From assembly GCF_026314945.1 (NCBI RefSeq), contig NZ_CP111121.1, positions 248,001 to 312,000 on the forward strand: 64,000 nucleotides of DNA, written 5' to 3'. The position numbers and the translations under genes were made by a program. Positions 1-7,284 of this stretch are shown piece after piece (position 1 is the stretch's first letter; every line of letters begins with the position of its first letter). Below the pieces are notes generated by a model, which saw only the letters and a list, made by a program, of their open reading frames with translations, ran no database searches and was not told the DNA's origin. The DNA is from Chryseobacterium fluminis (lineage in GTDB: Bacteria; Bacteroidota; Bacteroidia; Flavobacteriales; Weeksellaceae).

Positions 1-259
1 AGACAATTGCTGCGATCAGGGCTAGGATAACGGTTATCCCTTTTGCTATTTGGAAAAATAAAAAGCAGTTAGCCTTTATGCATCCGGATAATGACCATCC
101 GTACTGTTTTAGACAGGCCTCATATAAAAGTTATAAGTTTCGAATATTTGATAAAAAATGTGCTTCTCCAACGTATTGCAAAAACAATTTCCCGTTTCTG
201 TAAAAACTTTAAGCAGACTTATCTTTAATTTTCAGTAATTTCGTGAAAATTGAAATTTA
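1..259. other. Left-edge stretch without a supported gene
   Basis: Nothing recognisable is encoded here. The third forward frame is open from the window edge to a TAA at 201-203 and could be the last ~66 codons of a gene that starts outside the window, but the residues match nothing I know. The minus strand also carries a short hydrophobic open stretch without an ATG. A TAATTTCG element at about 236-243 resembles the Bacteroidetes -7 box and may drive the peptidase gene at 260. Confidence 0.35.
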
Positions 260-2662
260 ATGAAAATAAAACTAACGATATGTCTTCTTGCATTTCTGAA
301 CTTCTACAGTGCGCAGGAAAGCATTACCTATCAGAAGCCATCTGCGGAAATTCTTAAACTGGCAGATTATCAGAGGCCTCCAAGTGTTTTAATGAACAGT
401 AAAAAAGACTGGATTGTCTTCACATACCGTCCGACCTATAAAACATTAGAAGATCTCAGCCAGCAGGAAATGAAGCTGGGTGGATTAAGAATCAATCCCG
501 TAACGAATATTTCCAGTTCAGCGACATATTCCAACAATATCAAGGTTCGGAAAATGAATGATAAAACCGAAGTCCAGGTTAAGAATCTGCCGTCTGATCC
601 TAAAATTACCTACACATCATTTTCTCCTGACGAGAAAAAAATGGCCTTTACCCATACCACCGGCAAAGGAGTGGAACTTTGGGTGATAGATCTGGAAACC
701 GCTACCGCAAAGAAAATCACCAGCGATAACCTGAATGCCAATCTAGGAAGCCCTTATGTGTGGTATAAAGACTCGCAGCATCTGCTGATTAAAACCCTTC
801 CTCAAAACAGAGCTAACCTCATCGATGCAGGTAAAGATCTTCCGACAGGTCCCATTGTATCGACGGCAGACGGAAAAGTTTCCCAGAACAGAACCTATCA
901 GGATCTTCTGAAAAATCCGCAGGATGAAAAGAATTTCGAAATTCTTACCGCCTCAGATATTTATAATGTAGATCTAAGCGGAAGCCTTAAAAAGGTGAAA
1001 GAGCAGGATCTGTATTCCGGACTGAGCTTTTCGCCGGACGGAAATTATCTGATGGCAACAACCATTAAAAAACCATTCTCCTATATCGTTCCTCTTAACA
1101 GATTTCCGATGACCACAACGGTTTATGACGTAAACGGAAATGTGATAAAAGTAGTTAACGAAGTTCCTCTGAACGAAATCATGCCGAAAGGTTTCTCGTC
1201 TGTACGAACCGGTAAAAGAGCCATGAGCTGGAGAAGTGACCAGCCCGCAACGTTAGTATATGCGGAAGCGTTAGATGGAGGCGATCAGTCGAAAACAGTA
1301 GATTTCAGAGACGAAATTTTTACATGGGAGGCTCCGTTTACCGGTACTCCGAAATCTTTTTTCAAAACGAAACAGAGATATGAAGACGTAAGCTGGACGA
1401 ACGATCATTATGCGATTGTTTCAGAAGGATGGTATGACACGAGAAATACGAAATCTTTTTTAGTAGACCTCAATAACGGCGAATCAAAAGTCATTGACGA
1501 CAGAAACTACCAGGACGTTTACAGCGATCCGGGACACTTCAATACGGCAAAAAACCAGTACGGAAGATATGTGGTTGATATAAAAGGAGGCAAATCCTAC
1601 CTTATAGGCGACGGCTTTACCAAAGACGGTCAGCATCCGTTTATTGATGAGTTGGATATGAAATCGCTGAAGAAAAAAAGACTTTATACTTCTAATGTCA
1701 AAAATGCCAAAGAAGAAATTATCGATATCTTAAATCCGTCAAAAGGGGAGATCCTAACGACGCAGCAGTCGGCAAGCCAGTATCCGAACTATTTCAAAAA
1801 AAGCATCAAGTCCGGCAAAGCAGAAGCCGTAACCCAGTTTGCCAATCCTTTCGAAAGCATTAAAGGCGTTTATAAAGAAGTAATTACTTACAAAAGAAAT
1901 GATGGCGTGACATTAACGGGTACTCTTTATCTCCCTGCCAACTATGACAGAAAAGCGAAGAAAGAAAAGCTTCCTCTGCTAATCTGGGCATACCCTACAG
2001 AGTATAAAGACAAGAACACCGCCGGTCAGAATACCCAGAATCCTAACGACTTCACTTTCCCGTATTACGGATCTTTCGTATACTGGACGACAAAAGGATA
2101 TGCTGTTTTGGATGATGCGGCATTCCCGATCATCGGAGAAGGAAAAACCGAACCCAATGATACCTTTATCCCTCAGCTGGTAGCCAATGGAAGAGCGGCG
2201 ATTGACGCGCTGGATCAGCTGGGCTATATCGACAGGAAAAAAGTTGCTGTGGGAGGTCATTCCTATGGTGCTTTTATGACCGCGAACCTTTTAACACATT
2301 CCAAAGATTACGCCTGTGGAATCGCCAGAAGCGGTGCTTATAACCGGACACTTACGCCATTCGGTTTCCAGAGTGAGCAGAGAAATTACTGGGACGTTCC
2401 GGAAATTTATAATACCATGTCTCCATTCATGAACGCCGATAAGATGAAGACCCCTTTACTGTTGATTCATGGTGATGCAGATAATAATCCGGGAACTTTC
2501 ACCCTGCAGACCGAAAGATATTTCCAGGCACTGAAAAACCTCGGGGCTCCGGTAAAGATGGTTCTTCTTCCTAAAGAAGCCCACGGATACCAGGCCAAAG
2601 AAAATATTTTCCATCTTCTTTGGGAACAGGATCAGTTCCTGGAAAAGTGTCTTAAAAAATAA
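260..2662 (+). CDS. Exported S9 family serine peptidase (prolyl oligopeptidase type)
   Basis: An 800-residue periplasmic or secreted peptidase. The first ~18 residues are a signal peptide ending near YSAQ. The N-terminal two thirds should form the beta-propeller of this family (TolB-like segments such as SFSPDEKKMAF and SFSPDGNYLM). The C-terminal third is the alpha/beta hydrolase: nucleophile Ser668 in GGHSYGAF, probable Asp741 in HGDADNN, and His775 in KEAHGY. The length and motif set fit the dipeptidyl/acylaminoacyl and glutamyl-endopeptidase-like S9 proteins common in Bacteroidetes. The substrate is not deducible. It appears monocistronic and ends at a strong hairpin terminator. Confidence 0.93.
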   Translation: MKIKLTICLLAFLNFYSAQESITYQKPSAEILKLADYQRPPSVLMNSKKDWIVFTYRPTYKTLEDLSQQEMKLGGLRINPVTNISSSATYSNNIKVRKMNDKTEVQVKNLPSDPKITYTSFSPDEKKMAFTHTTGKGVELWVIDLETATAKKITSDNLNANLGSPYVWYKDSQHLLIKTLPQNRANLIDAGKDLPTGPIVSTADGKVSQNRTYQDLLKNPQDEKNFEILTASDIYNVDLSGSLKKVKEQDLYSGLSFSPDGNYLMATTIKKPFSYIVPLNRFPMTTTVYDVNGNVIKVVNEVPLNEIMPKGFSSVRTGKRAMSWRSDQPATLVYAEALDGGDQSKTVDFRDEIFTWEAPFTGTPKSFFKTKQRYEDVSWTNDHYAIVSEGWYDTRNTKSFLVDLNNGESKVIDDRNYQDVYSDPGHFNTAKNQYGRYVVDIKGGKSYLIGDGFTKDGQHPFIDELDMKSLKKKRLYTSNVKNAKEEIIDILNPSKGEILTTQQSASQYPNYFKKSIKSGKAEAVTQFANPFESIKGVYKEVITYKRNDGVTLTGTLYLPANYDRKAKKEKLPLLIWAYPTEYKDKNTAGQNTQNPNDFTFPYYGSFVYWTTKGYAVLDDAAFPIIGEGKTEPNDTFIPQLVANGRAAIDALDQLGYIDRKKVAVGGHSYGAFMTANLLTHSKDYACGIARSGAYNRTLTPFGFQSEQRNYWDVPEIYNTMSPFMNADKMKTPLLLIHGDADNNPGTFTLQTERYFQALKNLGAPVKMVLLPKEAHGYQAKENIFHLLWEQDQFLEKCLKK

Positions 2663-2672
2663 TACCATACCA

Positions 2673-2700
2673 CCCGTTCGGATTCCGAACGGGTTTTTTT
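2673..2700 (+). terminator. Rho-independent terminator after the S9 peptidase
   Basis: A 9-bp perfect stem (CCCGTTCGG / CCGAACGGG) with a 3-base loop at 2673-2693 is followed by seven T. It abuts the stop codon of the convergent HAD gene, so the two genes share almost no spacer. Confidence 0.93.
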
Positions 2701-3388
2701 ATAAATAATCCAAAATCTCAATCATACTTTGCAGTTTTGTGAAACGGTCATGTTCCGGATGATGACTATGCTGCTCATGGCTCCAGGTGATATGATAAGG
2801 AATGTGTACTGCAGAGCCTCCGATTTCCAGGACCGGAAGAATATCAGACTTTATGGAATTTCCGAGCATCAGAAAATGTTCAGGCCGGCAGTCCAGATGT
2901 TTCAGCAGTTTTCTGTAGTCAGATTCTTTTTTATTACTCATAATTTCAATATGATGAAAATATTCCTGCAATCCGGAATTTTTTAATTTTCGCTCCTGAT
3001 CCAGCAAATCACCTTTGGTAGCAACGATTAACCGATATTTACCTTTTAGACTTTCCAATGTTTCACGGACACCCTCCAGTACTTCGATGGGTTTCTGGAG
3101 CAGTTCATGACCGATCCCGATGGTTTTATCAATCAATGCTGACGGAGCGGTATTGCCTGAAATCCGGCAAATGGTTTCTACCATACACAGCATAAAGCCT
3201 TTTACGCCATAACCATACAGGGGTAAGTTTTGCATTTCCGTTTTAAATAATTCCTGAGATACAGAATGATAGGGAAGGTAGTCTTCGAGAAGAAGACAGA
3301 ACTGTTTTTCTGCCTCCTGAAAATACGGCTCGTTAATCCAAAGCGTATCATCTGCATCAAAAGCAATCGTCGTTATCGCATTATTCAT
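2699..3388 (-). CDS. HAD family hydrolase (YjjG-like phosphatase)
   Basis: A 229-residue cytoplasmic haloacid-dehalogenase hydrolase. Motif I is AFDADDTLW near the N-terminus, with nucleophile Asp11 and acid/base Asp13. Motif II is VATKGD (residues ~121-126), and motif III/IV is the MLGNSIKSDI segment near residue 175. A helical cap lies between motifs I and II. These features place it in the HAD-IA nucleotidase/phosphatase group, which dephosphorylates small phosphoesters; the exact substrate cannot be read from sequence. It converges on the S9 peptidase and diverges from the Crp-like gene, with a 90-bp shared upstream region. Confidence 0.88.
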   Translation of the reverse strand: MNNAITTIAFDADDTLWINEPYFQEAEKQFCLLLEDYLPYHSVSQELFKTEMQNLPLYGYGVKGFMLCMVETICRISGNTAPSALIDKTIGIGHELLQKPIEVLEGVRETLESLKGKYRLIVATKGDLLDQERKLKNSGLQEYFHHIEIMSNKKESDYRKLLKHLDCRPEHFLMLGNSIKSDILPVLEIGGSAVHIPYHITWSHEQHSHHPEHDRFTKLQSMIEILDYL

Positions 3389-3455
3389 ATTCTGTTTACT
3401 TTAGTTTTTGTAATTTCCTGCCGACAAAATTCAGTATAAATAATAACCTGCGAAA

Positions 3456-3467
3456 GGACATTTGTCC
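3456..3467. promoter_or_regulatory. Palindromic element upstream of the Crp-like gene
   Basis: GGACA-TT-TGTCC is a perfect 5+2+5 palindrome ending 11 bases before the ATG at 3479. It overlaps GACATTTG, which is close to the TAnnTTTG -7 box. An operator for the downstream regulator is plausible but unproven. Confidence 0.4.
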
Positions 3468-3478
3468 CGGATAAAATT

Positions 3479-4057
3479 ATGTTAAGAACCAATCAGCCAT
3501 TTTTAGATTACTTAGAAGCACTGTATACTCATCAGGAGCATAAGGACAATATCATTTTAAAATCTTATAGTAAAGGAGATAAGATATTGACACAGGGTGA
3601 AATATCAACAAAAATAATGCTCGTGAAAAGCGGAATTACCAAATGCTTTTTTGTTGAGGAAAATGACAAAGAGTATATCGTAGAATTTTTGGGAAAAGGA
3701 GAGATCATAGGGGAGATTGAAGTAATTAAGAATGTCTCCTGCCTTTGCAGTATTGAGGCAATTACAGAAGTTACTGTATATTCCATGACGATCCCTTATT
3801 TTCAGTCTCTCATTAAAAGTGATATCACCCTCAATAATCTGCTGCTTGATGTATTTGCAGAACGTATCGTTAATACTTCCAGCAGAGCATCTTATCAGCA
3901 ATTGCATACGACAGAGCATACCTTATCCCAGCTTTTGGAGATGAAGTCCAAAGAAATGGAAATTTCAAAAGAAGATATGGCTGCCTATTTGGGAATTACG
4001 GTGAGAAGCCTCAACCGGGCTTTGAAAGAGATAAAAGAAAACAATTCGGAAGAATAA
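3479..4057 (+). CDS. Crp/Fnr family transcriptional regulator
   Basis: A 192-residue regulator. Residues ~20-115 form a cyclic-nucleotide-binding-type beta barrel (YSKGDKILTQGE, FLGKGEIIGE). A dimerisation helix follows, then a compact HTH at about 155-185 (SKEDMAAYLGITVRSLNRAL). The cysteine set of oxygen-sensing FNR is absent; the only cysteines are scattered, so the signal is unknown. Small Crp-like proteins of this kind are abundant in Flavobacteria and usually regulate a neighbouring gene. The GNAT gene starts 56 bp downstream and may be a target or operon partner. Confidence 0.88.
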   Translation: MLRTNQPFLDYLEALYTHQEHKDNIILKSYSKGDKILTQGEISTKIMLVKSGITKCFFVEENDKEYIVEFLGKGEIIGEIEVIKNVSCLCSIEAITEVTVYSMTIPYFQSLIKSDITLNNLLLDVFAERIVNTSSRASYQQLHTTEHTLSQLLEMKSKEMEISKEDMAAYLGITVRSLNRALKEIKENNSEE

Positions 4058-4113
4058 TTCCTGGGAAATAAAATAAATCTTCCTGTATCTTTGCAGAAAT
4101 ATACGGTCATAAA

Positions 4114-4638
4114 ATGGAAGAACTGATATTCAGGAATGCCACCCTGGAAGATTTACCGGAAATTGTTGAAATTTATAATTCTACCGTTCCCTCGAGAATG
4201 GTTACTGCTGATACCGAAAATATTTCTGTTGAAAGCAGGATGCAGTGGTTTCATGATCATAATGCCGAAACGAGACCTCTTTGGATCATTCAGGATCAGG
4301 ATCAGCATATGGCCGGTTGGGTAAGCTTTTCATCATTCTATGGAAGACCTGCCTATAACGGAACGGTAGAGCTCAGCATTTATATGCATGAAAACAGCCG
4401 CGGAAAAGGCTATGGCAAGAAAGTTCTGCAATACTGTATTGATAACGCGGGGAGATTTGGGGTTAAAACCATCTTAGGATTTATCTTTTTACATAACGAA
4501 CCCAGCCTGAAGCTTTTCAGACATTTTGGCTTCGAAGACTGGGGCGTCTTTCCTGACGTAGCTGTTCTGGATGGTGTGGAGAGAACACTGGTGATTTTAG
4601 GGAAGAGAATCAATGAGTCATCTAAGGCGAATTGCTAA
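4114..4638 (+). CDS. GNAT family N-acetyltransferase (phosphinothricin acetyltransferase-like)
   Basis: A 174-residue acetyl-CoA-dependent acetyltransferase. It opens with FRNATLEDLPEIVEIYN, carries the acetyl-CoA-binding motif A region around ENSRGKGYGKKVL (residues ~92-104), and ends with the family-typical HNEPSLKLFRHFGFEDWG segment. The overall arrangement is closest to the Pat/Bar-like or methionine-sulfoximine acetyltransferases, which acetylate small amines or amino-acid analogues; the substrate here is inferred only by resemblance. It follows the Crp-like regulator on the same strand. The 206 bases after it are very A+T-rich and hold no gene. Confidence 0.88.
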   Translation: MEELIFRNATLEDLPEIVEIYNSTVPSRMVTADTENISVESRMQWFHDHNAETRPLWIIQDQDQHMAGWVSFSSFYGRPAYNGTVELSIYMHENSRGKGYGKKVLQYCIDNAGRFGVKTILGFIFLHNEPSLKLFRHFGFEDWGVFPDVAVLDGVERTLVILGKRINESSKANC

Positions 4639-4844
4639 AATAATTTCAAAAATATTATTCCTATCCATTTATTTTATTATTTAATTGGAAATTATTTCCT
4701 GCTTTTTTCTACATTTTTTTTAAAAAAAATTCCGATGGATGCAAATTAAATAAAGTATTTAAGGGTCAGGTATTATTTAATTAAAAAAATAAAACTTTTA
4801 TAATATTATAGTTTTTTTTTGCACTTTTGTACAAAATATGAATC

Positions 4845-5243
4845 ATGCAAAAAGTAAAATTACGAGAGGTAAGGAAACGAAAAGGCTACACCCAGCAGCA
4901 AATTGCTGACGTACTTCCGACTGATGTGTCTAATTATAGCAGAAAAGAGGCCGGCACTGTGTCAATAACAAAAACAGAGTGGAATAAAATTGCAGATTTT
5001 TTAGATGTTCCTTTTGAAGATATTTATGAAGAAGAGGAAATGAATATAATTGTTGACCATCCGGTATTTAATGACAGCCCGGGATCAGCCGGTGTAATCG
5101 GAAACAATGTAAATAATTTTACAAATGATATGAGTATGTCACTTTTAAAGCATTTACAGGATTATATAGACCTTTTGAAAACAGAAAATGAACGCCTGAA
5201 GTCAGAAAATGAATCGGCTCCTGAAAATGAAACATCCCATTAG
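4845..5243 (+). CDS. XRE-family helix-turn-helix regulator with C-terminal coiled coil
   Basis: A 132-residue protein. Residues ~5-60 are a Cro/C1-type HTH (LREVRKRKGYTQQQIADVL, then a YSRKEAG recognition segment and LDVPFEDIYEEEE). The middle is acidic and Asn-rich. The C-terminus (~100-128) has heptad-like leucines in DLLKTENERLKSENE, suggesting a dimerising coiled coil. The A-tract and CACTTTTG at 4822-4829 upstream resemble a Bacteroidetes promoter. It sits at the left border of the toxin island and could regulate it, but no operator is evident. Confidence 0.82.
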   Translation: MQKVKLREVRKRKGYTQQQIADVLPTDVSNYSRKEAGTVSITKTEWNKIADFLDVPFEDIYEEEEMNIIVDHPVFNDSPGSAGVIGNNVNNFTNDMSMSLLKHLQDYIDLLKTENERLKSENESAPENETSH

Positions 5244-5257
5244 GATGTTTTATTTTT
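5230..5257 (+). terminator. Terminator overlapping the end of the XRE gene
   Basis: AAACATCC and GGATGTTT form an 8-bp stem around a 5-base loop (5230-5250), followed by a T-rich tract. The stop codon of the XRE gene lies inside the hairpin. Confidence 0.82.
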
Positions 5258-5720
5258 TCCCGGACGTTTGGAATTTAAAATGATGATAAACTGTGGTTAC
5301 AGAATACACTTAAATACTATTTCGAAACGATGGCAGAGTCCTTCCGACTTTGCTTGTAAACTACACCTTTTTAAGTCAATAACTATAGAATTCTCTATTC
5401 TACTTACGATATTAAATTTATTACAGTAAGATGCGACACCTTTTGTCGTCGTATATTTATTGTTTGTGAAAATTTTGGCAGGAAAAAATGAAGACGGTGT
5501 TTTGTATGAGTATTTTTACCGTTCATGATAAAAATCAATAAGTTAGCATGCAGAAAAAGCATAAATCTCTTGGCCGGGACAATAATTAAAATTATATTTA
5601 CCATGTAAACAACACAAAAAAAAATTATAACGATGAAAATTACCTTAAGAGGGATGCCTTTCTGCGGCATCGTCATCCATCCACCATCATCAGTAAAATA
5701 AATCATTAATCAATACGAAT
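5258..5720. other. Gene-poor spacer before the toxin island
   Basis: No convincing protein gene is visible. A 22-codon ORF starts at 5633 and ends at 5701, and a minus-strand open stretch of about 100 codons covers 5404-5706. Both lack family resemblance and a clear start context. The region should contain the promoter for the surface protein at 5721. Confidence 0.5.
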
Positions 5721-7279
5721 ATGAAAAAACTCTACAGGAGTGCATTTTTTTTATGCACTATTTTAAATTTTTCTGCCCAGGAAGTAATCTGGCAGAAAGA
5801 TATCAGATCCAACACCCAGGATTTCCTGAGCCAGGTTACCACCACCATTGACGGGCAATACCTAATTTCGGGAAGCAGCATTCAAAGTACGAAGATACCG
5901 TCTGGAGGCGGTAAACAGAACAAGGGCTATGAATTTCATCTGGTTAAACTCAACCAAAAAGGCGAAGAAGTCTGGGAAAAATATTTCTCGGGACAGAATC
6001 ACGATTTTTTATCGGCAACAGTTGCTACGCAGGAAGGTGGTTTTCTTTTGGCGGGAACTTCATTTTCAGGAAAAGGATTGGATAAAAAAGAAGACTCTAA
6101 AGGAGGATCCGATATATGGTTGGTCAGAATTAGTCCTTTTGCTGAGGAAATGTGGCAAAAAACGATCGGCACCGCTTCCGATGAAGAGGCGAGAGCGGTG
6201 ATCCAGACGACTGACCTGGGATTTTTCGTCGCAGGAAACGTCCAAAACTCAGCTAAAGGGTACGGATCGAAAGACGTTCTGATAGTAAGACTCGATAAAA
6301 ACGGGAAAGAATTGTCCCAGATCGTTTTAGGAGGGAAAGGACTGGATGAAGTGGAGAAAATGATCCCGACAAAAGATGATGGTGCACTGCTAGGGATATA
6401 CTCAAGAAGTGCAGCGGGAGGCTCCAAGAAGACCGAAAACTTCGGGGAAGGCGACTATTGGATCATAAAACTTTCCAAAGACGGAAAAGTGGAATGGGAA
6501 AAGAACTTCGGAGGAAAAGGAGATGACCATTTAAGAACCCTGGCACTGACTTCCAGCGGCTATATCGTTGGAGGAGAATCAAGATCGGAAAGATCAGGAA
6601 ATAAATCAGTCGGGATCACGGAAGGAACGGATGTATGGCTGATTTCTTTAAATAACAGGGGAGAAGAAGTCTGGCAGAAGTCCTACAGCTTTAAAAACAG
6701 GGATGTGCTGATGGGAATGAGTGTCATTGAGAAAAAGAGAAAGGAGAAAAGAATAGAGATGTAACGACAGGTATTTTATTGGGAGGTTATACGCAGGCAG
6801 AGGGCAGGATAGAGGCTGATGATGAAAAATTCTGGATGCTGTATCTGGATGAGAACGGAAATGAGCAGTGGAGAAAGCATGTGAAAGGTCAGTCTTCTAA
6901 AAAAGAGGAACGGTTATCTGATATTAAGCTCAACCGGGACGGCTCCATTATCCTGGCAGGCACCAGTGCCGACGAACTGGGAAAAGAGAACTGGAAAATT
7001 GTAAAGCTGGGTGATCAGCAGATTGATCAGCTGATCGAAAAGCAGAATATTAAAATCTACCCGAATCCGGTGTCGGACTATGCATACGTAGAGATTGGGA
7101 TGGATTTCACGGATGCGGAGATTATAGTGTATGATATGGGCGGAAGACAGCTGCAGAGTCTGAAAACCAAGAATAAGGTAACCAAGATCAATACGCAGAA
7201 TCTGATTCAGGGCGCTTACCTGGTGGTCATAAAAACGGATACGGATAAAACGGCGAATGCTAAATTGATTAAAAAATAA
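5721..7279 (+). pseudogene. T9SS-sorted surface protein, split by a frameshift
   Basis: The first part (5721-6764) has a signal peptide ending at FSAQ. It is followed by ~50-residue repeats with the pattern ..GxDxWLIKLxxxGxxxWxKxxGG.., as in beta-propeller surface proteins. The second part is open in another frame from about 6731 to 7279 and continues the same repeat (GGYTQAEG, DGSIILAGTSADE). It ends in a type A T9SS sorting domain (KIYPNPVSDYAYVEI to AYLVVIKTDTDK). The frames join around the A-run at 6732-6736; adding one A restores a continuous reading frame of about 519 codons. It would be a cell-surface or secreted protein. It lies just upstream of the RHS pair and may belong to the same transcription unit (spacer of 5 bp). 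Confidence 0.85.
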
Positions 7280-7284
7280 CACAA

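Noticed and set aside
1979..2260. A minus-strand ORF inside the S9 peptidase
   Set aside because: It is antisense to the catalytic domain of a well-supported gene.
5404..5706. A 100-codon minus-strand ORF with a hydrophobic stretch
   Set aside because: It has no family resemblance and the hydrophobic part can arise from A+T-rich DNA. I list the area as spacer.
6725..6740. Programmed -1 frameshifting at the A-run in the T9SS protein
   Set aside because: The zero-frame codons GAG AAA AAG do not make a standard slippery heptamer, and other genes here show similar single-base losses. A missing base is simpler.
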